Part shown: piece by piece, positions 18,593 to 27,477 of the stretch
How positions within the stretch are numbered: position 1 is the stretch's first letter
Layout: every line of letters begins with the position of its first letter
NCBI RefSeq assembly: GCF_023276375.1
Contig: NZ_JALLPK010000001.1
Span: forward strand, 930,001-994,000
Length of the DNA: 64,000 bases
Source: Halocatena marina
GTDB taxonomy: Archaea; Halobacteriota; Halobacteria; Halobacteriales; Haloarculaceae
Direction of reading: 5' to 3'
The notes under the pieces: generated by a model
Databases searched by the model: none
Told to the model about the DNA's origin: nothing
What the model saw: only the letters and a program-made list of their open reading frames with translations
Translations under genes and position numbers: made by a program

Positions 18593-19696
18593 ATGGCAAC
18601 AGTAACGCTCGATTCATTGCGAAAGGAGTTCGACAGTGGGCGCATTGTCGCGGTTGAGGACCTTTCTTTGCAGGTCGAAGACGGCGAGTTCGTCACGGTC
18701 GTCGGGCCGTCAGGCTGTGGAAAATCGACAACACTTCGGATGATTGCAGGATTAGAACAGCCGACATCTGGACGGGTGCTGATCGGCGATACGGATGTCA
18801 CCGAGACGTCCGCGCGTCACCGTGATGTGGCGATGGTGTTTCAAAATTACGCGCTCTACCCTCACAAGACAGTCCGGCAAAACATGGCGTTTGGTCTGCG
18901 GATGAGCACAGATCTCGATACGGACGAGCGAAACGAGAAAGTCGACGAAACAGCGGCGATGATGGGGATCGAGGAGCTCCTCGAAGATCGGCCATCGGAA
19001 CTCTCTGGTGGACAGAAACAGCGGGTCGCACTCGGGCGTGCGATCGTTCGTGAGCCAGACGTGTTCTTATTCGATGAACCGCTGAGCAACCTCGATGCAA
19101 AGCTACGGACGACCATGCGCACCGAGATCCAACGCTTACAGGAGGAGCTCGGGACCACGGCTATCTACGTGACCCACGACCAGGAGGAGGCGATGACGAT
19201 GGGCGACCGTCTTGCGATCATGAACAACGGCATCCTCCAGCAAACCGGCGCACCAACGGATGTGTACGTGCGTCCGAAAAACGAGTTCGTCGGTGGCTTC
19301 GTCGGCTCGCCGTCGATGAACATGCTCGATGTGAGTATCGAGCGGGTATCGGACGGAATCTCTCTCATCTGCGAGGAGCAGTTCGAGTACACACTGAACG
19401 GCGAATCCGCACACCAGATCGCTCAGACAGACCTATCGACGGCCAGACTCGGCATCCGTCCCGAGAACGTCACTGTTGTCGAGGATGGAATCGAGACGAC
19501 GGTCGAGGTTGTCGAACCTGTCGGGAGTGATAACTATCTGTATTTGGACCTCGGGCCGGAGTTCATTGCTCGAGTTGACGCCGGAATCGAGCCAGAGATG
19601 GGTGATGTGATTGACGTGACGTTCGACGAGTCAGACGTTCACCTGTTCGATACAAGTGGTGAATCGCTGTTAACGGAAGCCACCCTGACAGCCTGA
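18593..19696 (+). CDS. Sugar ABC transporter ATPase (MalK/UgpC type)
   Basis: 367 residues starting MATVTLDSLRKEF. Walker A is GPSGCGKSTT, the signature is LSGGQKQRVALGRAI, Walker B is VFLFDEPLSNLDAKLR, and the H-loop is YVTHDQEEAM. The C-terminal TOBE/MOP regulatory domain begins after residue 230 (GIRPENVTVVEDG). MalK-type ATPases energise sugar importers and can bind regulators through the C-terminal domain. It is divergent from the binding-protein operon across a 234-nt shared region. The ATG at 18593 is chosen by family alignment; the upstream ATG at 18551 adds 14 foreign residues. Confidence 0.92.
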   Translation: MATVTLDSLRKEFDSGRIVAVEDLSLQVEDGEFVTVVGPSGCGKSTTLRMIAGLEQPTSGRVLIGDTDVTETSARHRDVAMVFQNYALYPHKTVRQNMAFGLRMSTDLDTDERNEKVDETAAMMGIEELLEDRPSELSGGQKQRVALGRAIVREPDVFLFDEPLSNLDAKLRTTMRTEIQRLQEELGTTAIYVTHDQEEAMTMGDRLAIMNNGILQQTGAPTDVYVRPKNEFVGGFVGSPSMNMLDVSIERVSDGISLICEEQFEYTLNGESAHQIAQTDLSTARLGIRPENVTVVEDGIETTVEVVEPVGSDNYLYLDLGPEFIARVDAGIEPEMGDVIDVTFDESDVHLFDTSGESLLTEATLTA

Positions 19697-19699
19697 GGC

Positions 19700-21730
19700 T
19701 TACCCGTCTGCCGTCACTGGCTGTTCTTCGAGCAGATCGTACTCGTCCATCAGGGCGATTGTTGCTGTTCGCAGCGCGTGTGGCCACCCGAGCGGCGTCG
19801 CGCTGTCGGGTGTGCCGTCGTCGAAGACCTGCTCAGGGAGGTACCCGGTGTCGAGTGAGAGTGGTCCGCTTGGGAGAATGAGCGCGAGAAGCTCCCGTGC
19901 CGTTTCTGCTAGACGATCTGCGCGCTCGTCTCCATGGTCTGTGAGCACTGCGGCGAGTGACGCAGCGGCGTGGGCGCCCCACGCTGTCGACACGGTCCAT
20001 ATTTTTTCGTGTGGCTGCTCGCGCTGTCGCCACCGATCTCCCTCGTACCGGACAAGCCCGGAGACAGCGCTTCCATCGTGCCACAGTTCGTCGATAACTT
20101 GTTCGACGTGCGAAACGAGTCGGTCGAGTCGATCTGCGTCTATATCTCCGATTCGGGCGTACGCTCGGTGGGCGTTTGCGAGGGCAAGCGTGGCCGAATC
20201 ACAGCGTTCATCGAGTGTGCCCCGCTTTTCGTGTCCGTCACCATACTCACGCAGCGCGTAGATACCGCGCTCGTCGACCCAGAGATCGTCTATCGCTTCA
20301 TACACCGTGTCCGCACGCTCTGTTGCGCGCTCAGTGAGATCGGCGGTGTTGCTCGCGGCCGACGCCGCGTACGCCTCCAGAAAGACAGCAGCGGTGTGCC
20401 CAAAGCGTCCGGACATGTCCTCCCACGCGTTCTGGCACGTGACCGGTCGGCCGTCGTCTGCAAGCGCATCGTCGAGTCCGTCGAGTGCGCGCTCTAATAC
20501 GTCACCCCGATCGGTACACTGGCCGATGAACGCCGTAACGCTCGCCGTTTGATCGGCTTGATACTCGTTGCCGATACCTTCTATCCGACTGTTGGCCCAT
20601 CCGGGAGCCAACGTGGTGTCGAACGACCAGACGCGGTGGGGCCACGAACCATCGTCGAGTTGTGTCTCTGCGTAGGCAGCGCCACTGCGGGTGTGCCAAT
20701 CACCGAGTCCGAGATCGAACTGTCGGTCTGCATCGAAGAGAAACCGCGATATCTCGGCATCGTCGCGGAACCACGAGTAGCCATACCCGCCCGAATGTGC
20801 GTAGTAGGGGTCGAACTCTGGACCGGCGATGCGCAGACCCGACCGGCCAGTCAGCAGTGAGAGAACACGGAGGTCGGTCGCGATCGCGTCTGCGTGAGGA
20901 AGGTCGGAACTGACCGATCGCTCGGTTTGCTTTTTTGCTGCGTGTTCGAGCGCACCACCGTCGTACGCCGTGGCCGTCCGGACGGTATCGAGCGCCGCTT
21001 TTCGTGATTTCGTCGCCCGTGTTGTCAGCAACGTCGTCACCGTCGCTTTTCCCTCAGACGTTGGAATGACACAGAGACTATCGCCGCTCAACAGATCCTC
21101 ATCATACGATTTCTCCGGCTCTGCTCGCGGGTATTCAGTGGGCGTCTCATCGAGAAGCTCCGCGAAGCCACCGAAGGCAGACCCACGAACCCTCTCGAAA
21201 CCGGTTGCGCTCGCGAGGTAGTCGGTTTCCGAGGCGTGATACACCTCGATCGCATCGTCGTGGTGCAGTTGTCCGATGCGCGTGTTCCGACCATCTGGCG
21301 CGAATCCGATGACAGCCACCAGCGCAAGCGAGGCGTCTGCTCCGTTCGTATCAAAATGGGTGACGTGGATATTCTCGAGCGTGAGATCGTACTGCGTTAC
21401 TGTGCCGTACTCCGTTTCGTGATCAGTCACAACGAGCGCAGTGTCTTCGTGATACCGTTGGCGATTGCTCTGTGTGTCGAACCACGCTGTCTGAGATTCC
21501 AGTTCCTCAACGCTGGAATCGACAGGCCGAACACCGAACCGAGATCGGGCGATTCCGGTCAATCCAAACACTGGATAGCTGAAATCCCGGATCGATCCAT
21601 CCTCGTCAACGTGAATGAGACGCCCATCGTAGCCGGAAAAGCGACCCGTTCGTGTTCGCCGCTCACCCGGAAATCGCGTGCGGTCATCTCGATGGCGCTT
21701 GTAGTCGTCTAGCGCATCACGTAGTTGCAT
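19700..21730 (-). CDS. GH15 glucoamylase / glucodextranase-like glycosidase
   Basis: 676 residues. The N-terminal super-beta-sandwich domain (about 1-270, FSGYDGRLIHVDEDG) precedes an (alpha/alpha)6 barrel. Barrel signatures are GGYGYSWFRDDAEISRF, EGIGNEYQADQTASV and the general acid region NAWEDMSGRFGHTAA; the likely general base is the Glu of GYLPEQVFDDGTPDS near the C-terminus. It releases glucose from non-reducing ends of maltodextrins. There is no signal peptide, so it works inside the cell on imported dextrins. It converges with the MalK gene (3 nt apart) and is divergent from the amylase. Confidence 0.88.
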   Translation of the reverse strand: MQLRDALDDYKRHRDDRTRFPGERRTRTGRFSGYDGRLIHVDEDGSIRDFSYPVFGLTGIARSRFGVRPVDSSVEELESQTAWFDTQSNRQRYHEDTALVVTDHETEYGTVTQYDLTLENIHVTHFDTNGADASLALVAVIGFAPDGRNTRIGQLHHDDAIEVYHASETDYLASATGFERVRGSAFGGFAELLDETPTEYPRAEPEKSYDEDLLSGDSLCVIPTSEGKATVTTLLTTRATKSRKAALDTVRTATAYDGGALEHAAKKQTERSVSSDLPHADAIATDLRVLSLLTGRSGLRIAGPEFDPYYAHSGGYGYSWFRDDAEISRFLFDADRQFDLGLGDWHTRSGAAYAETQLDDGSWPHRVWSFDTTLAPGWANSRIEGIGNEYQADQTASVTAFIGQCTDRGDVLERALDGLDDALADDGRPVTCQNAWEDMSGRFGHTAAVFLEAYAASAASNTADLTERATERADTVYEAIDDLWVDERGIYALREYGDGHEKRGTLDERCDSATLALANAHRAYARIGDIDADRLDRLVSHVEQVIDELWHDGSAVSGLVRYEGDRWRQREQPHEKIWTVSTAWGAHAAASLAAVLTDHGDERADRLAETARELLALILPSGPLSLDTGYLPEQVFDDGTPDSATPLGWPHALRTATIALMDEYDLLEEQPVTADG

Positions 21731-21774
21731 TGAGAAGGCGTTCGACTTCAGGCGATAATAAATTTGGTGTAATT

Positions 21775-21785
21775 GTTTTTCACAC
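21775..21785. promoter_or_regulatory. GTTTTTCACAC motif between glucoamylase and amylase
   Basis: An exact copy of the 18380-18390 element, located in the 105-nt region shared by the divergent GH15 and GH13 genes, next to AT-rich TATA-like sequence (GATAATAAATTTG, 21754-21766). It could be a common operator for sugar-responsive control; no TrmB-type regulator gene is in the window. Confidence 0.3.
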
Positions 21786-21835
21786 ACTCATTCAAAAGCG
21801 AAACGGTCAAAGGTGACACTCGCAACCGTGCGTGT

Positions 21836-24022
21836 ATGCATCACCCGGGGCCCCCCCGATTTCTCCACGTCGGTGAGTCGATCGAACTGGCACCGCGCTC
21901 TCCTGACGTGTCAGGGACGTACGCGTGGCGAGTTGTCGATAAGCCAGACGGGAGCACAGTGACAGTCGAGGACAGAGAGGAACGGAGTTCCTCAGGCAGC
22001 CAGACACAGTCTGGCGACAGAGAGAGGCCGAAGGCCCCTCAAGCAGCCGGCACAGCCGGCGACATCACCGAGCAAAGCTCGGTTAGCAGCCAGACACAGT
22101 CTGGCGACTGCGCGGTTGTCCATTTCACGCCGGACGTTTCAGGTGTGTACCGTGTTGAACTTGCTGCCCCCGACGGGACACACACCCAGACGATACGCGC
22201 GTTTCCGGATCCACGCCGCGAGGCTCGCTTCAGCGTGGCCGCTGAGGATGTCGATATAGATCGTGCTGCCGTCGATCATGTCGCTGTTATCGGTCAGTTC
22301 AATGATTTCACGATGGGAACCCACCGAGCGGAGTGGCGCGGGGACGAGTGGGTTCTCGACACGATGCTCCCACCGGGGACACACGAGGCTATTTTTGCAC
22401 TTGATGACGAGTTCGACCCATACGCCACGAGTAAGATCACTGTCGAGGGCGCTGGGCGACCCCGCGTTCGTCTCGATGGACACCGCGAGGGAAGTGATGT
22501 CGTCGTTACCGCGACAGCACAGGCTGCACCGGAAGGGAGCGATCCAAGCGTCGAGTTTTATCTCGATGACCGTACTTCCCTCACGGCTTCGAATGTCGTC
22601 ATTCAGGACGATACGCTTCGTGTGTCGGTCGATTCGCTCTCGGAACTGACGCGCATCCACGCCGTCCCCGTCGCAGAACAGCACGGCATCGCGGATACGC
22701 TCGCGCTCTGTCCCAAAGGCGGAGGTGAGTTCTCGTTCGAACGTCCGGCCGATCCACCAGCGTGGGTGGAATCGGCCACCATCTACGAGATCTTCGTTCG
22801 CACGTTCGCCGGCACGGCCGAGACGACGTTCGAAGCGATCGAACGCCGCGTTCCGTATCTCGAATCGCTCGGCATTGATGTCGTTTGGTTCACCCCGGTC
22901 TGTGAGAGCCCAACTAAACATGGCTATCACATCACTGACCTGTTCGAGACGGCTTCGGATCTCGGCACCCACGATGAGTTCGTGTCGTTGATCGACCGGC
23001 TCCACGAGTCCGACATCAAGGTCATCTTCGATCTCGTTATCAACCACACTTCACGGGATCATCCTGCCTTCCACCTCCACCGGGCGGACGTTCCGGCGTA
23101 CGCCGATCACTACGAACGCATTCCTACCACGCAGGACACGACAGAGATCGAGTGGGCTGGCGATGATGCTCCCGGTCACTACTTCACGTGGACGAGGATT
23201 CCGAACGTGAATTACGATTCTCTTGCTGTCCGCGAGTGGATGCTCGACGTGATCGATCACTGGGCACCACTCGTCGATGGCTTTCGGTGTGATGTGGCAT
23301 GGGGCGTCCCCCACGGCTTCTGGAAGGAAGTCCGCGAGCGCATGAAAGCGCGTGACCCCGACTTCGTACTGTTGGACGAGACTGTTCCTCGTGACGCTGC
23401 CTTCCGTGAAAACGAGTTCGACCTCCACTACGACACCGATCTGTACAGCACACTACGTGATATTGGTACTGGTGAGAAACCAGCAACTGCCCTGTTCGAT
23501 GCGCTCTGTGCGTCCCAGCGTCACGGCTATCCCGACGAGGCGAATCACATGCGCTACATCGAAAACCACGACGAGGAACGCTATGCGACCGCATGCGAGG
23601 CTGGTAGCCTGCGACCCGCCGTGGCCGCGACGTTCACGCTGCCCGGCGTGCCGATGATATACTCCGGGCAGGAACGCGGTGTCCCGGAGCAACGCGGACC
23701 GATGCGATGGTACGACGGTGACGCCGATCTGACCGCGTTCCACCGTCGGCTCATCGAACTCCGTTCCGAACAGCCGGCTCTCCGTGGAACCGGTGTCGAA
23801 CCCGTCGAATGCAACACTGAGACCGGCGATTCCGACCGAGTCGTTGCGTACAAGCGTGCGAGTCAGAACGAGACGCGCATCGTCGTCCTGAATTTCGGAG
23901 CCATCCCGGTGACGGTGGCACTCGATCGAACCATCGAACCCGTGAACCTACTCGACGGGACGGACGTGAGCTGTGATGCTGGCGTTCGAATCGACGACGT
24001 GGGTGTCTTTCGAACTCGTTGA
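21836..24022 (+). CDS. GH13 alpha-amylase-family enzyme with inserted repeat
   Basis: 728 residues, no signal peptide. Residues 1-145 are a beta-rich N-terminal region broken by a low-complexity insert (about 47-91) encoded by a hairpin array. Residues about 140-200 resemble a CBM48/E-set domain (VAVIGQFNDFTMGTHRAEW). The catalytic barrel has region I DLVINHTSRDH, nucleophile Asp486 (GFRCDVAWG), acid/base Glu515 (FVLLDETV) and Asp579 (YIENHDEER). A maltogenic or neopullulanase-like intracellular role fits with the transporter and glucoamylase next door. The ATG at 21836 (MHHPGPPRFLHVGESIEL) is the family start. Confidence 0.9.
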   Translation: MHHPGPPRFLHVGESIELAPRSPDVSGTYAWRVVDKPDGSTVTVEDREERSSSGSQTQSGDRERPKAPQAAGTAGDITEQSSVSSQTQSGDCAVVHFTPDVSGVYRVELAAPDGTHTQTIRAFPDPRREARFSVAAEDVDIDRAAVDHVAVIGQFNDFTMGTHRAEWRGDEWVLDTMLPPGTHEAIFALDDEFDPYATSKITVEGAGRPRVRLDGHREGSDVVVTATAQAAPEGSDPSVEFYLDDRTSLTASNVVIQDDTLRVSVDSLSELTRIHAVPVAEQHGIADTLALCPKGGGEFSFERPADPPAWVESATIYEIFVRTFAGTAETTFEAIERRVPYLESLGIDVVWFTPVCESPTKHGYHITDLFETASDLGTHDEFVSLIDRLHESDIKVIFDLVINHTSRDHPAFHLHRADVPAYADHYERIPTTQDTTEIEWAGDDAPGHYFTWTRIPNVNYDSLAVREWMLDVIDHWAPLVDGFRCDVAWGVPHGFWKEVRERMKARDPDFVLLDETVPRDAAFRENEFDLHYDTDLYSTLRDIGTGEKPATALFDALCASQRHGYPDEANHMRYIENHDEERYATACEAGSLRPAVAATFTLPGVPMIYSGQERGVPEQRGPMRWYDGDADLTAFHRRLIELRSEQPALRGTGVEPVECNTETGDSDRVVAYKRASQNETRIVVLNFGAIPVTVALDRTIEPVNLLDGTDVSCDAGVRIDDVGVFRTR
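21977..22105 (+). repeat. Array of six mini-hairpins (3 x two-hairpin unit) inside the amylase gene
   Basis: Six inverted repeats with 6-8 bp stems and 3-nt loops follow one another: 21977-21993 (GAGGAAC, loop GGA), 21999-22015 (GCCAGAC, loop ACA), 22022-22040 (GAGAGGCC, loop GAA, one mismatch), 22046-22060 (GCCGGC, loop ACA), 22067-22083 (ACCGAGC, loop AAA) and 22089-22105 (GCCAGAC, loop ACA). Linkers alternate between NRGCA-type (AGGCA, AAGCA, TAGCA) and GACNNN (GACAGA, GACATC, GACTGC). So there are three copies of a unit of about 45 nt. Odd stems differ in sequence yet remain paired. The array keeps the reading frame and encodes Gln/Ser/Thr/Ala-rich sequence with SQTQSGD twice. Confidence 0.9.
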
Positions 24023-24125
24023 GTAATCCGGCATAAGACACTCTCTATCGATCGAAACAGTCTGATTCGAGGATGAACTCCCTATCCGATGGATTAATAT
24101 TTCAGCAGCGGAACCTGTGAATATC

Positions 24126-24839
24126 ATGGGAGATACACGTGGCCCGGATGCACCGAGCCGAGAGACCTCCCAGGAACGGTCCCCATTCGGTAACGAACTC
24201 ATGCGGCTCAAACGTCGAGGGTGCTGTATCCTCGTAACAGGTCGGAGCAGCGTCCACGTTCGTGCTGCCCAATCCCGCCAGCTGTTCGGTGCTGTCGACG
24301 AACCTCGACGGCGCATACTGACCCTCATCGATGCGACCCCCTCGGAAACGTCCCAGTACTTTCCGGACGGTATCACACAGTCACACTCGGATGTGACTGT
24401 GCTCGACTACACCGAAACCGTACAGGACACGACGAGGGTTGCGGGTAAGTCACGGTCGCAGTCATCGTCATCTCAGTCGGATGACCCTTCGATGACTGGA
24501 CTCGGCGCAACGCTCTGTGATCCGATCGGAGCTGCTATTCGGAACGAACAAACGGAGCCTGGCGAACTTCGAGTCGGTGTCGCAACGCTCGATGCAATCG
24601 TTGTCTCCGATGGTCGTTCGGCAACGCGTGCGTTCGTCGAAGCAGTGCGTGCTGACATTTTAGCCGCGAACGGAATGGGGCACTTTCATCTTCCTGGCTC
24701 GGTTGATCCCGAAACACTCGACGCACTGGCTCCTGTCATCGATATCCACCTCGAACTCCGAGAATCTCGACCCCACATCCCCGAACATCGCTGGCACCTG
24801 CTTGATACGGACCGCTCGACTGACTGGATCCCACTCTAA
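24126..24839 (+). CDS. DUF7504-type protein (degenerate RecA-like fold?)
   Basis: 237 residues. The N-terminal pattern GNELMRLKRRGCCILVTGRSS resembles strand-P-loop of KaiC/RecA-like proteins, but the Walker A Lys and Gly are missing. It is followed by RRILTLIDATPSE and a second half with RVGVATLDAIVVSD and HFHLPG, as in haloarchaeal proteins grouped as DUF7504. A Ser/Asp-rich linker lies at about residues 110-125. A TATA-like ATTAATATT at 24093-24101 supports the ATG at 24126. Its stop is 1 nt before the CHAT-like gene, so the two products likely work together. Function unknown. Confidence 0.65.
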   Translation: MGDTRGPDAPSRETSQERSPFGNELMRLKRRGCCILVTGRSSVHVRAAQSRQLFGAVDEPRRRILTLIDATPSETSQYFPDGITQSHSDVTVLDYTETVQDTTRVAGKSRSQSSSSQSDDPSMTGLGATLCDPIGAAIRNEQTEPGELRVGVATLDAIVVSDGRSATRAFVEAVRADILAANGMGHFHLPGSVDPETLDALAPVIDIHLELRESRPHIPEHRWHLLDTDRSTDWIPL

Positions 24840-24840
24840 C

Positions 24841-27015
24841 ATGTGTACTTCATCCCATACCACGGCTGTGCGCGTCGAATCACAGTCCGGAGAACATCCT
24901 GCTCTTGCTCTGATTGATGATATTCAGGGTGTGAGCGCCCGGCTGTCAACCAGCTCCGTCTGTCACCCGACACGCTGTTCGACTGACTCATTTCTTTTCC
25001 CTGTCGATACGGCTTACGAGCTCTCTCCAACCGTCTTCTGGACGCATCAGCTCAATCCGATCATGGTGCGAAATCGGGAGAACACCTTCAACACCGATAT
25101 CACGAACCGCGAAACTGCGGATCTTCCGTACGGGAGCTACTCTGTCGATCTCTGCTCGCTCGGACTGAAGGTGTATCTCTCCGTTCAGGGTGAAATAGAG
25201 ATCATTCCTGACGAGGATCGAGGTCGTGTGATCGACTGTTCGACCGCCGAATCGGTGCGGATTGGGGTGCGCTCGTTCCACGAATCTCCATCCGGGACGG
25301 TGACGACGACCGACCAACCCCGCGACGTGATGCGCGCGCTCTCCTGTCTCGGATCAGCACTCAAGACCACTACCTGTGAACGGTCCTATCCGACGCTGCG
25401 AGGACATCCCCCACTGATCGAACGCGGCGAACGGTTTCAAGCTCCATCGGGTCTCGAACGGACTGACGAGACGGCAAGCGTTCGTATCGAGGTACCACCG
25501 ACGCTCGAATCGCTCTATCCGCTCGCACCGCTTGCGTACTATCTGAACGCTGTCGTTCGACCCGGCGAGACGCCCCGTCTCGTTGCTGGCGATGCCACCT
25601 ACTCTCTCGATCGGGGCGCGGGCATGGAGTCCGGAGTGGCTCAAATCCTCAAACACATCTTCACGCTCGATTGCATTACTCGGACAGAGGGTCTCTATCC
25701 GCTCTCCCTCGGCGAGCGTGAGGTTTTCGAAACCCATCTCGAAGATGCCGGATACGACGAGATCGATTTTGCTGCAATCTACGAGCAACCGCTCGCCGAG
25801 CAGCTACAGAGCTACTTCTCGATCTCGTTCGATGTGGTTGAGGAGGTTGTGCCACGCTGGCCGCTCACCGCCGACGTACGACCGGTGCCAAAGTACCTCC
25901 CGTTTCTCCCGTTCGTCGTTGCGAGCCTCGGAACGGTGCGGTGTCTCCCAACGAGTAGTCCACGGCCAACGGCCTCAGTTACACCAGCGATTGAAGAGTT
26001 CTGTCGAAACCGGGATGCTCGGGTCGCCAACGGCGACTTTACGCGTGCGATGCCGATCTCGCGGGAGAGACAAACAAGATCGTCTGACGATACGTCCGAC
26101 CTCCCAGCTGACATCTACAGGCCGCCCGCGTCGGATAGTATCTCACAGATCTGGCTCGCCGATGGTTATCCGGTTCGAGCCGCTAAGCCGACGCTTGACG
26201 CGTTCCAGCGCCGGTTCGACGCGACCCCAGTTGACGGGTACGAGGTGGCCGTCGTCAGTAACGATACGGCGATGCAGGCAGAATCGGATGTCGTTGAACT
26301 GTACGAACAGCAAGATCAGATCGCGTTCGGAGTGACGATGCACGAAGAACTATCGAAACAGGCACTTCGAGGTGTGCTCACCGATGATTACGATCTCGTT
26401 CACTACGTGGGTCACGTCGACGGGAAAGGACTCCAGTGCACTGATGGATGGCTGGACACCCACACGCTCGAAACGGTCAGTACTCGGATGTTCGTACTCA
26501 ATGGCTGTCGCTCCTATGTGCAGGGGAAAGGTCTGGTCGATGCTGGTGCGATCGGTGGCCTATGCACGCTCACGGACGTGGATAACGTATCCGCAACCCG
26601 TATCGGACGCACAGTTGCACGACTGATCAACACAGGATTCAGCCTCGGCGGTGCCCTTGATCTCATCAGCGAGGATTCTCTTATCGGACGGCAGTATACA
26701 ATCGTCGGCGATCCCGGCACGGCGATCTTCCAAAATCCTGAAGATACACCAATTCTCACCGAAATTACGTACGCACCGGACGATGAAGTCATTGTGGACC
26801 TCTATGGCTATCCATCAATCCGGTCCCAAATAGGGATGCTCTACGTTCCGAGCGTTGGCAATACGGATATGTACTACCTCAATTGTGGCCATATGACCAC
26901 TATTAATACCACTCATTCAGCAGTAACCGAAGATCTTCAACATGGACGCCACCCTGTTCGGGTCGATGGATCACTCTTGTGGAACAATGAAATTCCTGAC
27001 GAATTTCTTGAGTAA
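24841..27015 (+). CDS. CHAT-domain (caspase-like) protein
   Basis: 724 residues. Residues 1 to about 500 are an alpha/beta region of unknown fold with no recognised domain. The C-terminal part has the CHAT protease pattern: YDLVHYVGHVDGKG with candidate catalytic His525 (or His521), then MFVLNGCRSYVQGKG with Cys556, followed by GLVDAGAIGGLCTLTDVD and LINTGFSLGGALDLI, which correspond to the usual acGa and small-residue helices. CHAT proteases are caspase relatives found in prokaryotic conflict and cell-death systems. Start at ATG 24841, 1 nt after the DUF7504 stop, shows tight coupling. Target and trigger are unknown. Confidence 0.72.
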   Translation: MCTSSHTTAVRVESQSGEHPALALIDDIQGVSARLSTSSVCHPTRCSTDSFLFPVDTAYELSPTVFWTHQLNPIMVRNRENTFNTDITNRETADLPYGSYSVDLCSLGLKVYLSVQGEIEIIPDEDRGRVIDCSTAESVRIGVRSFHESPSGTVTTTDQPRDVMRALSCLGSALKTTTCERSYPTLRGHPPLIERGERFQAPSGLERTDETASVRIEVPPTLESLYPLAPLAYYLNAVVRPGETPRLVAGDATYSLDRGAGMESGVAQILKHIFTLDCITRTEGLYPLSLGEREVFETHLEDAGYDEIDFAAIYEQPLAEQLQSYFSISFDVVEEVVPRWPLTADVRPVPKYLPFLPFVVASLGTVRCLPTSSPRPTASVTPAIEEFCRNRDARVANGDFTRAMPISRERQTRSSDDTSDLPADIYRPPASDSISQIWLADGYPVRAAKPTLDAFQRRFDATPVDGYEVAVVSNDTAMQAESDVVELYEQQDQIAFGVTMHEELSKQALRGVLTDDYDLVHYVGHVDGKGLQCTDGWLDTHTLETVSTRMFVLNGCRSYVQGKGLVDAGAIGGLCTLTDVDNVSATRIGRTVARLINTGFSLGGALDLISEDSLIGRQYTIVGDPGTAIFQNPEDTPILTEITYAPDDEVIVDLYGYPSIRSQIGMLYVPSVGNTDMYYLNCGHMTTINTTHSAVTEDLQHGRHPVRVDGSLLWNNEIPDEFLE

Positions 27016-27332
27016 TTTGTAGAAAGTGTCAGGTCAAAATGTTCAATTCGAACTCGTATGGTCTACGGAATGATTACGGATACGTACTGAGCAACTACGG
27101 GCCACCGATAGTGTGACCATCAGTATCGCAGGTTAGTTCTGGGTGCTTTGCCGTGGTTGTCGTGATTGTATCGAACATCACATTTCTAACGACGAGATAT
27201 TTGACAAAATATTTATTTAATCATTTTAAATAGAAACGTGTCGGATTAGAAGGAGAGGGACTGGTCTGTATCGATAGCAACGTCGTTACCAGACCGATAC
27301 TCACGATATCTATATGAAACTAGCGTGAGCGA
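27016..27332. other. AT-rich region between convergent genes
   Basis: No gene seen. A strongly AT-rich stretch (27195-27235, several TATTTA and TTTAAAT runs) could serve as terminator region for the CHAT-like transcript, as T-rich tracts do in archaea. Confidence 0.4.
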
Positions 27333-27458
27333 TCATCGCAGCTTTGAGGCTTCGTCGCCGGAACAGCCAAACACGCCACTGAGTAATGCGCTCAGAAGGA
27401 TCGTTCGAACGACGAGAAGTCCAGTGAGCTCTGCGGGATGATCGTTTTCGGACTGCAC
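27333..27458 (-). CDS. Possible small membrane protein (41 aa)
   Basis: From a GTG at 27458 a frame encodes 41 residues with one hydrophobic helix (LTGLLVVRTILLSALLSGVF) followed by GCSGDEASKLR. It lies 19 nt downstream of the DUF7521 gene, in the same orientation, and could be the last gene of that operon. No Shine-Dalgarno or homologue is recognised; this is a weak call based on composition and position. Confidence 0.25.
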   Translation of the reverse strand: MQSENDHPAELTGLLVVRTILLSALLSGVFGCSGDEASKLR

Positions 27459-27477
27459 ATCCCGTGTAGATGAGATC

